Assembly (NCBI GenBank): GCA_949358305.1
Contig: CASHSZ010000105.1
Location: 1 to 64,000, forward strand
Direction of reading: 5' to 3'
Origin: Strigamia acuminata
Taxonomy: Eukaryota; Arthropoda; Chilopoda; Geophilomorpha; Linotaeniidae
DNA length: 64,000 bases
Part shown: positions 11,373 to 22,865 of the stretch, in pieces
Numbering within the stretch: the stretch's first letter is position 1
Layout of the letters: every line of letters starts with the position of its first letter
Made by a program: the position numbers and the translations under genes
Notes under the pieces: generated by a model
Databases searched by the model: none
What the model was told of the DNA's origin: nothing
What the model saw: the letters and a program-made list of their open reading frames with translations, nothing else

Positions 11373-11774
11373 GTATTGCTAGATTTGGGCGCATCAAACT
11401 GTGCCGAGATCTGACAGTGTCCACGCGGTTTTGAAGCGCCCACTGTCGACGCACGTGGGCGCTCAATTTACCGGCGCGTTGGACGAGTTTTGAAAAAAGT
11501 TTTTTCCTAATTTCTGACAAAACTTGCACCGAATTTTGTCAATATGTGATAAATTTCCATGGATTTTAAGCAATGTTTTACAGAAGTCCGTCCCATCGGG
11601 CAGAAACGTCTCGTAAAATGTCGCTGAAATTCCGTGAAAATCTGTCAAAAATTGACAAAAGTTGGTGACCGACCCGCGGCGCGTCACGGCGCGGTCGGAG
11701 GACGGCCCTCGTCCCCAAAAACCACACTCCGGGTCACGTGGTCTCGCACTCGACTTTTTCAGTTTTCCCGTTTT
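11373..11774. repeat. Linker J1, second copy
   Basis: Same structure and near-identical sequence as 2063-2469: a diverged monomer, then a GC module with CACGTGG. It joins array 2 to the next palindromic array. Confidence 0.85.
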
Positions 11775-13465
11775 CGGCCCGTTACGGCCAAGGACCGTAA
11801 CGGGTCGAAAACGGGCCGCAACGGGTCGAAAACGGCCGCAACGGGTCGAAAACGGCCGCAACGGGTCGAAAACGGCCCGCACGGGCCGTTAACGGGCCGC
11901 CGACGGTCCCGTCACAATCCCGTAACGGCTCGCACGGGCCGTTAACGGGCCGCCGACGGTCCCGTCACGATCCCGTAACGGCTCGCACGGGCCGTTAACG
12001 GGCCGCCGACGGTTCCGTAACTATCCCGTAACGGCCCGCACGGGCCGTTAACGGGCCGCCGACGGTCCCGTCACGACCCCGTAACGGCCCGTACGACCTC
12101 ATGCGGGCCGTTAACGGGCCGTTAACGGGCCGTTAACGGCCCGTTAACGGCGTAAAACCAAAAACAGGATTCGAGATTAATGTCTATGAATGTTGTACGC
12201 GTTTTCATGTACGTGTTGTCGGTTGTTGATTTTTTCGATTTACACCGTCACGGCCCGTTAACGGCCCGTTAACGGCCCGTTAACGGCCCGTCAACGGCCC
12301 GCATGGGGTCGCACGGGCCGTTAACGGGCCGCCGACGGTCCCGTCACGATCCCGTAACGGCCCGCACGGGCCGTTAACGGGCCGCCGACGGTCCCGTCAC
12401 GATTCCGTAACGGCTCGCACGGGCCGTTAACGGGCCGCCGACGGTCCCGTCACGATCCCGTAACGGCTCGCACGGGCCGTTAACGGGCCGCTGACGGTCC
12501 CGTCACGATCCCGTCACGGCCTTCGTTCCCGGACTTCGGCTCGCCGACGGCCCGTACGACCTCACGCGGGCCGTTAACGGGCCGTTAACGGCCCGTTAAC
12601 GGCCCGTTAACGGCGTAAAACCAAAAACAGGATTCGAGATTAATGTCTATGAATGTTGTACGCGTTTTCATGTACGTGTTGTCGGTTGTTGATTTTTTCG
12701 ATTCACGCCGTAACGGCCCGTTAACGGCCCGTTAACGGCCCGTCAACGGCCCGTCAACGGCCCGCAACGGCCCGCACGGGCCGTTAACGGGCCGTCGACG
12801 ATCCCGTCACGATCCCGCAACGGCCCGCACGGGCCGTTAACGGGCCGCTGACGGTCCCGTCACGATCCCGTCACGGCCTTCGTTCCCGGACTTCGGCTCG
12901 CCGACGGCCCGTACGACCTCACGCGGGCCGTTAACGGGCCGTTAACGGCCCGTTAACGGCCCGTTAACGGCGTAAAACCAAAAACAGGATTCGAGATTAA
13001 TGTCTATGAATGTTGTACGCGTTTTCATGTACGTGTTGTCGGTTGTTGATTTTTTCGATTTACACCATCACGGCCCGTTAACGGCCCGTTAACGGCCCGT
13101 TAACGGCCCGTCAACGGCCCGCATGGGGTCGCACGGGCCGTTAACGGGCCGCCGACGGTCCCGTCACGATCCCGTAACGGCCCGCACGGGCCGTTAACGG
13201 GCCGCCGACGGTCCCGTCACGATTCCGTAACGGCTCGCACGGGCCGTTAACGGGCCGCTGACGGTCCCGTCACGATCCCGTAACGGCTCGCACGGGCCGT
13301 TAACGGGCCGCCGACGGTCCCGTCACGGTCCCGTAACGGCCTTCGTTCCCGGACTTCGGCTCGCCGACGGCCCGTGCGACCTCATGCGGGCCGCTAACGG
13401 GCCGTCAACGGGCCGTTAACGGCCCGTTTTCGACCCGCTACGGCCCGTCACGGCCTGTTGGCCGT
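11775..13465. repeat. GC-rich palindromic repeat array 3
   Basis: 11-bp/53-bp repeats with three 98-bp cores (12149-12246, 12612-12709, 12969-13066). A private variant, ACACCATCACGG just after the third core (13062-13073), is shared only with the third large copy near 59560. Reverse-complement partner: 59160-60799. Confidence 0.93.
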
Positions 13466-13876
13466 GCGACCCGTGACTCGGAGTGTGGTTTTTGGGGACG
13501 AGGGCCGTCCTCCGGCCGCGCCGCGACGCGCCGCGGGTCGGACAAGAAACGACCCGGTCGGAAACCGAACCTCAGTGTCCAATCGGGCAGAAATTGTGCG
13601 GAAGTTTAACCAAAAATGGCCAAAAGTCGGTGCAAGTTTTGCACGCAACAAACGTCCGATGTGACAGTGCCCATGCGGGTTGGACGTGCATGTGGGCGCG
13701 TGTGGGCGCTCGATTTACCGGCCCGTTGGACGAGTTAAACCAAAATTTCCCAATATCTTGCATAAATTTAAAGAAGATTTGACAGATTTCCAGATTTTAA
13801 GCGATGTTTTACATAAGTCCGTCCCATTGCTGAAATTCCGTGAAAATTTGTCAAAAATTGACAAAAGTCTGTGCAA
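13466..13876. repeat. Linker J2, third left-arm copy
   Basis: As 6906-7316, but ending CAAATTTTGTCAG where the other J2 copies have CAAATTTAGTCAG, and leading into a unit without the 4-bp deletion. This variant pair recurs only at 58755-59159. Confidence 0.83.
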
Positions 13877-15906
13877 ATTTTGTCAGAAATAGGAAACAAA
13901 AAATTTAAAATTCGTCCAACGCGCCAGTAAATCGAGCGCGCCCATGCGTGGACAGTGCGCCGGCGGGAGCCCCGGCCGTCCTCTCTCTCTCTCTCTCTCG
14001 GCCGCCAAGGCTCGCCCCTCCGCCCGTCGGCGGGAGCCCCGACCGTCCCCCCTCTCTCTTTCGGCCGCCAAAGGATCGCCCCTCCGCTCGTCACAGATTT
14101 TTGTCAATATTTGATGAATTTCAACAGATTTTCAGCAATATTTTACAGGACATTTCTGCTCTTTTGGATACATTTTCAAAGGTTTTATTGCTAAAATTCT
14201 GGGGAAATTTATCAAATATTGACAAAAAATCGATGCAAGTTTTGTCAGAAACTGATAAAATCTTCTTAAACTCGTCCAACGCGCCGGCGAGTGCACATGC
14301 GGGGACAGTGGGCACGTCCAGCCCGCGTGCACACTGTCAGATCGGGCGGTTTCGGGCACAGTTTGATCCGGGCAAATATCTAGCAAAACTTGCACCGATT
14401 TTTTGTCAATTTTAGACAAATTTCAGCGATATTTTACGAGACATTTCTGCTCGATTGGACACATTTCCAGGGGTTTTTTGTAAAACATTGATAAAATTCC
14501 GTGGAAATTTATCAAATATTGGCAAAATTCGGTGCTAATTTTGTCAAAAATTAGGAAAAAAAAATTTTCAAAACTTGTCCAACGTGCCGGTAAATCGAGC
14601 GCCCACATGCCTAGATAGTGCACGCCCAACCCGCCAAGGCTCGCCCCTCCGCCCGTTGGCGGGAGCCCCGGCCGTCCCCTCTCTCTCTCTTTCTCTCTCT
14701 CTCTCGGGCGCCCGGAGCTCGCCCCTCCGCCCGTCACCGACTTTTGACACAATTTTTGATGAAATTCAACGGAATTTTAGCAACGTTTTACAAAAAACCT
14801 GTGGAAATGTGTCCAACCGGGCAGAAATGTGTCGTAAAATGTTGCCGAAATTCTGTGAAAATTTGTCACAAATTGCCAAAAGTCGGTGCAAATTTTGTCA
14901 GAAATAGGAAACAAAAAATTTAAAATTCGTCCAACGCGCCAGTAAATCGAGCGCGCCCATGCGTGGACAGTGCGCCGGCGGGAGCCCCGGCCGTCCTCTC
15001 TCTCTCTCTCTCTCGGCCGCCAAGGCTCGCCCCTCCGCCCGTCGGCGGGAGCCCCGACCGTCCCCCCTCTCTCTTTCGGCCGCCAAAGGATCGCCCCTCC
15101 GCTCGTCACAGATTTTTGTCAATATTTGATGAATTTCAACAGATTTTCAGCAATATTTTACAGGACATTTCTGCTCTTTTGGATACATTTTCAAAGGTTT
15201 TATTGCTAAAATTCTGGGGAAATTTATCAAATATTGACAAAAAATCGATGCAAGTTTTGTCAGAAATTGATAAAATCTTCTTAAACTCGTCCAACGCGCC
15301 GGCGAGTGCACATGCGGGGACAGTGGGCACGTCCAGCCCGCGTGCACACTGTCAGATCGGGCGGTTTCGGGCACAGTTTGATCCGGGCAAATATCTAGCA
15401 AAACTTGCACCGATTTTTTGTCAATTTTAGACAAATTTCAGCGATATTTTACGAGACATTTCTGCTCGATTGGACACATTTCCAGGGGTTTTTTGTAAAA
15501 CATTGATAAAATTCCGTGGAAATTTATCAAATATTGGCAAAATTCGGTGCTAATTTTGTCAAAAATTAGGAAAAAAAAATTTTCAAAACTTGTCCAACGT
15601 GCCGGTAAATCGAGCGCCCACATGCCTAGATAGTGCACGCCCAACCCGCCAAGGCTCGCCCCTCCGCCCGTTGGCGGGAGCCCCGGCCGTCCCCTCTCTC
15701 TCTCTTTCTCTCTCTCTCTCGGGCGCCCGGAGCTCGCCCCTCCGCCCGTCACCGACTTTTGACACAATTTTTGATGAAATTCAACGGAATTTTAGCAACG
15801 TTTTACAAAAAACCTGTGGAAATGTGTCCAACCGGGCAGAAATGTGTCGTAAAATGTTGCCGAAATTCTGTGAAAATTTGTCACAAATTGCCAAAAGTCG
15901 GTGCAA
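13877..15906. repeat. Higher-order satellite, array 3 (2 x 1,015-bp units)
   Basis: Two units anchored at 13948 and 14963, both with the ATATTGAC variant. The first also has AAACTGATAAAATC (near 14249) where every other unit has AAATTGATAAAATC; the only other unit with that change is the one at 58216-58683. Confidence 0.95.
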
Positions 15907-16304
15907 GTATTGCTAGATTTGGGCGCATCAAACTGTGCCGAGATCTGACAGTGTCCACGCGGTTTTGAAGCGCCCACTGTCGACGCACGTGGGCGCTCAA
16001 TTTACCGGCGCGTTGGACGAGTTTTGAAAAAAGTTTTTTCCTAATTTCTGACAAAACTTGCACCGAATTTTGTCAATATGTGATAAATTTCCATGGATTT
16101 TAAGCAATGTTTTACAGAAGTCCGTCCCATCGGGCAGAAACGTCTCGTAAAATGTCGCTGAAATTCCGTGAAAATCTGTCAAAAATTGACAAAAGTTGGT
16201 GACCGACCCGCGGCGCGTCACGGCGCGGTCGGAGGACGGCCCTCGTCCCCAAAAACCACACTCCGGGTCACGTGGTCTCGCACTCGACTTTTTCAGTTTT
16301 CCCG
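15907..16304. repeat. Linker J1, third left-arm copy
   Basis: Diverged satellite monomer followed by the GC module with CACGTGG. Reverse-complement partners at 30553-30950 and 56327-56724. Confidence 0.85.
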
Positions 16305-17060
16305 TTTTCGGCCCGTTACGGCCAAGGACCGTAACGGGTCGAAAACGGGCCGCAACGGGTCGAAAACGGCCGCAACGGGTCGAAAACGGCCCGCACGGGC
16401 CGTTAACGGGCCGCCGACGGTCCCGTCACAATCCCGTAACGGCTCGCACGGGCCGTTAACGGGCCGCCGACGGTCCCGTCACGATCCCGTAACGGCTCGC
16501 ACGGGCCGTTAACGGGCCGCCGACGGTTCCGTAACTATCCCGTAACGGCCCGCACGGGCCGTTAACGGGCCGCCGACGGTCCCGTCACGACCCCGTAACG
16601 GCCCGTACGACCTCATGCGGGCCGTTAACGGCCCGTTAACGGCGTAAAACCAAAAACAGGATTCGAGATTAATGTCTATGAATGTTGTACGCGTTTTCAT
16701 GTACGTGTTGTCGGTTGTTGATTTTTTCGATTTACACCGTCACGGCCCGTTAACGGCCCGTTAACGGCCCGTTAACGGCCCGTCAACGGCCCGCATGGGG
16801 TCGTACGGGCCGTTAACGGGCCGCCGACGGTCCCGTCACGATCCCGTAACGGCCCGCACGGGCCGTTAACGGGCCGCCGACGGTCCCGTCACGGTCCCGT
16901 AACGGCCTTCGTTCCCGGACTTCGGCTCGCCGACGGCCCGTGCGACCTCATGCGGGCCGCTAACGGGCCGTCAACGGGCCGTTAACGGGCCGTCAACGGG
17001 CCGTTAACGGCCCGTTTTCGACCCGCTACGGCCCGTCACGGCCTGTTGGCCGTGCGACCC
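16305..17060. repeat. GC-rich palindromic repeat array 4
   Basis: 11-bp/53-bp repeats with one 98-bp core at 16641-16738. Here the 11-mer tract before the core is cut to two copies. Confidence 0.92.
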
Positions 17061-17751
17061 GAAAACGGGAAAACTGAAAGAGTCGAGTGCGAGACCACGT
17101 GACTCGGAGTGTGGTTTTTGGGGACGAGGGCCGTCCTCCGGCCGCGCCGCGACGCGCCGCGGGTCGGACAAGAAACGACCCGGTCGGAAACCGAACCTCA
17201 GTGTCCAATCGGGCAGAAATTGTGCGGAAGTTTAACCAAAAATGGCCAAAAGTCGGTGCAAGTTTTGCACGCAACAAACGTCCGATGTGACAGTGCCCAT
17301 GCGGATTGGACGTGCATGTGGGCGCGTGTGGGAGCTCGATTTACTGGCGCGTTGGACGAGTTTTAAAAAAATTCTCCAAAATCTGACAAAACTTGCAACG
17401 ATTTTTAACGACATTTAATTGATTTCCACAGATTTTAAGAACACTGTTTTACAGAAGCCCGTCCAATCGGGCAGAAATGTCTCGCAAAATATTGCTGAAA
17501 TTCCGTGGAAATTTATCAAAAATCGTTGCCAGTTTTGTCAGATTTTGGAGAATTTTTTTAGAACTCGTCCAACGCGCCAGTAAATCACGCGCCCACGTGC
17601 GTGGACGATGCGCACGTCCAACCCGCCAAGGCTCGCCCCTACGACCGTCGGCGGGAGCCCCGGCCGTCCTCTCTCTCCCTCTCGGCCGCCAATGCTCGCC
17701 CCTCCGCCCGGGACTCGCCCCGCCGCCAGTCACCGACTTTTGGCAATTTCC
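17061..17751. repeat. GC module and two diverged satellite monomers with a short CT tract
   Basis: GC module to about 17200, then two diverged satellite monomers (GTTGGACGAG near 17350, GTCCAACGCGCCAGTAAAT near 17568) and a (CT)n tract near 17670. It ends where similarity to the satellite stops, just after CACCGACTTTTGGCAATTTC. Confidence 0.8.
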
Positions 17752-19640
17752 TTGCAAACAGCAACGATAATGATGTATTTATTGATAATTGTTTTTGCAT
17801 CGGACATGTGTTTAATTTTAGTGGTTCCTCGACTCAGTTTGTGCGGTTCTTGCGCGTCGTGCGCACGTTCAACACGCGCCCACGCGAGTATATCGCGTGG
17901 ACTCTCGTCTCTCTCGTCAGTCTCGATGTTTTGTATGATTTTATTTTGCTAATTGTTTTGAGCGCGTGCAATTTCAATTGTTGCACCACACACGCATTTT
18001 CTATTGTACACCAGTGTTCCTATGTCGAATAAATTAGACTTGTTTTTAATTTCTCTGTCGCCATTGTTTGAATTCACTGCGCTGCACGAGAGCTTCAATT
18101 TATGAGTTGGACCGCTTTTTATACAAATTATGTGGGAATTTTGCTCGATTCATGCGCGGTTCTTTCTTAAGCGTCGGGCAAGTTTTGTCAGATATTGCAA
18201 AAAGTACATCGCGCGTGCACGGGCGTGCGTGGACGGTGCCCGCGTCCAACGCTCATCGGCGTCCAACTCCTTGTCTACAAAGAAGGTCGGGGTTTCGGGC
18301 ATATCCTTTGCCACGACCGCGTCTTGGTTCTCGCCTTCGGTGGTCATCTCCAAGGCGGGAATCAGCCCGGATTTCAACGGGGTGCTGTCGGTCAGAAAGG
18401 GAACGGTCGGTGTTGTTGGGGAGATGTTGGAGCAGTACTAAACGTCATGTTTTGTTCACGTGAAAATGAAATGTGCGTTTAAAAAGCCTATCGTGCTGCC
18501 GGGACGTTTATTAATTTTCCCAGTTTGACATAAGCGAGCGCGCACATGGCGACGGCAATGTCTTTTGTCACCTTTAAATTCCTTTTTGGTTTCAACTATG
18601 TAAGTTACCTTGTTTTATTAAAATAACTGTTAGTTTTGTATATTTGCTAGTTGGTTCATGTTTGGTGCGTTAGATATAAACACCAAACCACCGTATTTAT
18701 GTTTTCTGAGACGTACGACGCGAGTCGCGCTCGTACGCCGACTTCGACACATCGGTAAACCGCCAGCGTGCACCATTTTTCTCGTGCTCACTCAGACGTG
18801 CGCATTACACGCGATATTGCGCACGAACGCGCACACCGCCTCCGCGACACACATCACACACCCGTTTAAACGAGTCTCGGCGCCTATTTGACCCCAGTGT
18901 TTACTTTTTAAAATTGTGGTGTGTTTTCAAAGTTCTTAATTTGTTCAAAAACAAACAAAATGGATATCTGTTGATTTTTAAATGATTTTGTCGATTTAGT
19001 TTTTTGCTGGTTTTTAATCGATTTGTCTGTATTTTTAATCAATTCGAATGATTGACACCATTCTGTGCTTTACTCGTATTCAAGATGGCGTCGCAAACTC
19101 AAGGTCGAATTCCGCTGAATTCATTTATTGCGACTGTTTGCGCTCCATACGTGCGAAAAGGATTATGGGAATAATCCTCAATGCAGGCCATTTTGGTGTT
19201 AAATGAGCGAGGAAGGCAGGACATAAGGAAAATTGGTGAAATGTAAAAAAAAATGCTAAACAATCAACATTTAAATAAAGATCAATATTTCTGGCTCGAA
19301 ATGCATATATCGGCAATTTCGGGATATTTTCGGGACGAAATTGACTCGTTCGGAACACAGGGGAGGGACTCCCACATTCCCCATGCGTCGGCGCGTGTGT
19401 TTACGAAATACCAAATCCAGGTTTTCATACAACCCCACGTTATTTTCGGGTCAAGAGTTTTTTTATGCGCTGCCGCGCGCAATCCCCGGGTTGATGAGTT
19501 TCGCGGAATCCGACGAGCGAGTGCGATCGTGTCATACCGCTTCTTCTCGTGGCAAAGTAGACACCTTAATTAAACTGGCTGTTGGCTTTTTTTTTTAAAC
19601 AAAGTACGAGTCTTTAAGTTGAACGGTTGTTGAGATACAC
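17752..19640. other. Low-copy block U, left copy
   Basis: About 1.9 kb not made of the satellite or GC repeats, apart from a satellite-like stretch near 18180-18240. Inverted copies lie at 27217-29105 and 52991-54879. It holds an AATAAA (18028-18033), a coding-like fragment on the minus strand (18252-18437), a 7-bp stem GGATTAT/ATAATCC (19160-19177) and a T10 run (19588-19597). Several frames longer than 200 nt are open but none looks like a complete gene: the 143-codon frame from 17601 begins inside satellite, and the 106-codon frame 19253-19573 has no recognisable domain. Confidence 0.6.
18252..18437 (-). pseudogene. Coding-like fragment of unknown origin (left copy)
   Basis: A 62-codon open stretch on the minus strand whose composition stands out from its surroundings. 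Third codon positions are strongly G/C-biased, and the product is acidic and proline/threonine-rich, with LKSGLIPALEMTTEGENQD followed by PTFFVDKELDADE. It has no in-frame start of its own, being preceded by TAG, and downstream it runs into satellite-like sequence before a stop. It could be an internal exon or piece of a host or viral gene carried along in the satellite. I do not recognise the family. Identical copies lie at 28420-28605 and 54194-54379 on the plus strand. Confidence 0.35.
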
Positions 19641-19944
19641 GTAGTAATGTGGACTCGCGACGCGTTGCAACGTGGTCGGAGAACGGCCCACTTCCCTCCC
19701 CCCGACCAGGTTGTCTTTCTCTCTCTTGTCCGACCCACGGCGCGTCGCGGCGCGGCCGGAGGACGTCTCTTTCCCCTCCCCCAGTCCCAAAAACCACACC
19801 TTGAGGAACCCCGAGGTTCGGTTTCCGACCGGGCCGTTTCTCGCCCGACCCACGACGCGCCGCGGCGCGGCCGGAGGACGGCCCTCGTCCCCAAAAACCA
19901 CACTCCGGGTCACGTGGTCTCGCACTCGACTTTTTCAGTTTTCC
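19641..19944. repeat. GC modules flanking block U (left)
   Basis: Three tandem GC modules. Each contains a GCGTYGCGGCGCGG core and two contain CCAAAAACCACAC; the series ends with CACGTGG. Partners at 26914-27216 and 52688-52990. Confidence 0.8.
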
Positions 19945-20505
19945 CGTTTTCGGCCCGTTACGGCCAAGGACCGTAACGGGTCGAAAACGGGCCGCAACGG
20001 GTCGAAAACGGCCGCAACGGGTCGAAAACGACCCGCACGGGCCGTTAACGGGCCGCCGACGGTCCCGTCACGATCCCGTAACGGCCCGCACGGGCCGTTA
20101 ACGGGCCGCCGACGGGACCGTCACGATCCCGTAACGGCCTTCGTTCCCGGACTTCGGCTCGCCGACGGCCCGTACGACCTCATGCGGGCCGTTAACGGGC
20201 CGTTAACGACCCGTTAACGGCGTAAAACCAAAAACAGGATTCGAGATTAATGTCTATGAATGTTGTACGCGTTTTCATGTACGTGTTGTCGGTTGTTGAT
20301 TTTTTCGATTTACACCGTCACGGCCCGTTAACGGCCCGTTAACGGCCCGTTAACGGCCCGTCAACGGCCCGCATGGGGTCGTACGGGCCGTTAACGGGCC
20401 GCCGACGGTTCCGTCACGATCCCGTAACGGCCCGCACGGGCCGTTAACGGGCCGCCGACGGTCCCGTCACGATCCCGTAACGGCCCGTCATGATCCCGTA
20501 ACGGG
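19945..20505. repeat. GC-rich palindromic repeat array 5
   Basis: Short array with one 98-bp core at 20219-20316. Reverse-complement partners at 26352-26912 and 52126-52686. Confidence 0.92.
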
Positions 20506-21084
20506 AAAACTGAGAGAGTCGGGTGCGAGACCACGTGACCCGGAGTGTGGTTTTTGGGGGCGAGGGCCGTCCTCCGACCGCGCCGTGACGCGCCCCGGGT
20601 CGGATCAAGAGGCGACCCGGTCGGAAACCGAACTTCGGGGTTCCTCGAGGCGTGGTTTTTTGGGGACGGGGGGAGGGGGGGATCGGGTCGCGTGCTCCGA
20701 CCGCGCCGCAACGCGCCGTGGGTCGGTCACCAACCTTTGTCAATATTTTATAAATTTCCACGGAATTTCAGCAATGTTTTACATAAGTCCGTCAAATCGG
20801 GCAGAAATATCCCGTACAATGTCGCTGCAATTCTGTGGAAATTTATCAGATATTGACAAAATTCGGTGACGGGCGGAAGAGAGAGAGAGAGAGAGAGGGG
20901 GGACGGCCGGCGCCTACGCCGACGGGGCGGGAGGGCGAGTGCACTGTTCACGCATGTGGGCGCGTGTGGACGCTCGATTTACTGGCGCGTTGGACAAGTC
21001 AAAAAAAATTTCCCAATGTCTGACAAAAATTCCATCGAATCACGGCAATATTTGACAACACTTGCACAGATTTTTAGCAACATT
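20506..21084. repeat. GC modules, diverged satellite monomers and (GA)n tract next to the cap
   Basis: GC modules to about 20728, a satellite monomer, a GA tract at about 20879-20897, then a second monomer ending in TTTTTAGCAACATT. Younger relative of 4831-5427. Confidence 0.8.
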
Positions 21085-21340
21085 CATCGGCGAGGTCGTT
21101 GATGAACTCGCTTTACCTCGATGAATCTCGCGCGACAACAACCCTGCGAAAATACCAAATCTCGTACGAATAATAAACACGGCGCAAACCGCACAAAAAC
21201 CCACGACATAAAATCGAATGTCGTCTATCGGCACTCTCAGCATTCCCCCGGACATTTTCCGGAAGAGTTTGGCCCTGCCGGAATCCGAAGAATAGTCACT
21301 CCCAAAGTGCGGATTTTGCGGGTGCACTCGCTTCCGAAGG
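21085..21340. repeat. 256-bp 'cap' module, copy 2 (left palindrome boundary)
   Basis: Ends at CTTCCGAAGG (21331-21340), which is the exact inner edge of the left palindrome arm. The third large copy shares four further bases (ATAG). Open frames on both strands: minus-strand 21040-21327 and plus-strand 21121-21357. Copies 2, 3 and 4 look identical; copy 1 (5428-5683) is diverged. Confidence 0.75.
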
Positions 21341-21360
21341 ATAGATTAAATATCTGACAT

Positions 21361-22467
21361 TGTTAAATACAATGTAACTTCCATTTCTGCGGGACAGAAT
21401 GTTTAGCGATCAATCGGTCAACCGATCAATCTGATTGGTGGAACCCATTTCCGGTCCTGGGTATCCAGTTCCGGTTGTTACAAGGATTAGCATAATTTGC
21501 ATAAATGCTCCTCCGTATCCACTTCCGGTGATACGGGATTGGAGGAATTCATGGAACCAATGTTCCAATTGGATAGTTGGATTAATCCTTAATCCAGTCA
21601 GGTTATATAAACCCAAACAACCAGCCATTCAGCAGCTCTGTTTGATTATTTTCTGTTTGGTATTGTTACTTAAGAAATATGATTCGTTGTTCACGTAAAA
21701 AAAACCTTTTGGTTCTTTGTTGATTTATTCGCAAAGAACCGTTGCATGATTCTACAGAATCATGCCACCGCCGGCAATTGAAGTCGAAGTGCTGGGATCA
21801 TTATGTTGCATAAATGTTACAGTTTACGGTTGCGACGCCGAAGGAGAACCCGCCGTTGTGCAATTCAGTATCCTCCGGACAGGACCATGTGGTCTTTCTC
21901 GGTATGAACGTATTCCGTTACCGCAAGTAGCATCGTTGCTGTTGAGAATTAGTTCCTTCACCGGATGGTGCCAAAGCAGTCTGTTTTACAGTAACCACGA
22001 GTAGCACCAAGTGTTTGGCAAGCTGATTCTCATGGTATTCGATGCCAAAGTAGTCGGTCTATTATTAGTACCGCGAGAGATTATACTGCTGTGCGGAGCC
22101 GCGAGCTATCGACTCCTGTGTACGTGATACCGTCAATCGCCAGACGAACGACCGTGTCGCGACGCAGGGGACGCTTGATACCGTTCTGCATTGCAAGGCG
22201 TATATTTTCTTTCGACGGCAATTGTGTGTTGCGACGGGAAGCCTAATCTTCATTTTATTTATAACAGCTAAATATTAACTTGGCGACAAGTTGATTAACC
22301 AAGTCAGAAGACTTAATTACGATCACGATTACATCAAAGACGCAAATGTAACCGATAAGTTGACGACAACTTATCCACAAAATATCTAAATAAGAATTCA
22401 CAACGATATGAATTAAATATAATTCATAAGCGGAATATTGATAAGTAAATGAATACATTTACTTACA
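21361..22467 (-). mobile_element. Candidate 3' LTR of the gypsy element
   Basis: On the minus strand the segment would start TGTAAGTAAATG and end TATTTAACA, giving TG...CA ends with short imperfect inverted termini. Immediately upstream is the purine-rich TTTGGGAGGATATTGG, a plausible polypurine tract. A TATA-like TTTATATAACC (21612-21602) lies about 245 bp from the 3' end, reasonable for a U3/R boundary. Three hairpins are visible: 22442-22465, 21711-21740 and 21744-21765. The boundaries are inferred, since no second LTR exists in the window for comparison. The TATA box reads almost as well on the plus strand. Confidence 0.45.
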
Positions 22468-22865
22468 CCAATATCCTCCCAAAGTTGTGGCGGTGCAGAC
22501 AAAGTCAACCGCAATGCTCAGATCATTCGATTTATCGACGTGCGATAATTTACACAGCGAACCAAGGAAACCAGCGAAGCCATATCGGACTCCAGGACAC
22601 AGCCATCCGGCTTAGATGACATCTGTAAACCAGGTCGAGCGATGGGGAAACCGCTCCCTTATCCCAGACCCGTAGTGATATTATTCTAGGGCCAGTTGGC
22701 TAATTCTTTGTATAGTTTAATAGCTGATTTAACTTGCCAAATGTTGGCATTAGTCTTATGTATAATTTAGCTCACTGCATATTGTTTGCCAACAATAAAC
22801 TGTCTTGTATTTATCTCGTATTGTATTCACTGTTTATTTATTGCGATCTCTTCCCGGTACCATTG
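22468..22865 (-). other. Gypsy 3' untranslated region with candidate polypurine tract
   Basis: Between the last open frame and the candidate LTR. It contains AATAAATAAAC near 22829-22839 on the minus strand and the purine-rich tract at 22484-22468. No open frame longer than about 60 codons is convincing. Confidence 0.4.

Larger units (their letters stand above)
11832..21344 (+). repeat. Left arm of the large inverted duplication
   Basis: From 13877 to 21340 this segment matches the reverse complement of 25517-32980 (x pairs with 46857-x), with only a few differences in the satellite part. From 11832 to 21344 it matches the reverse complement of 51287-60799 (x pairs with 72631-x), apparently almost exactly. 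It includes a palindromic array, satellite array 3, the low-copy block and the cap module. Identity is judged by eye and from equal positions and lengths of every open frame, including a T10 homopolymer at 19588-19597 with the same length in all three copies. Confidence 0.88.

Noticed and set aside
17601-18032. 143-codon plus-strand frame with hydrophobic stretches
   Set aside because: It starts inside a satellite monomer and continues through a CT tract into block U; no domain, and its stop overlaps an AATAAA by chance.
21085-21340. Cap module as a Helitron or DNA-transposon end
   Set aside because: No TC...CTRR ends, no terminal inverted repeat and no constant target-site duplication at the four junctions.
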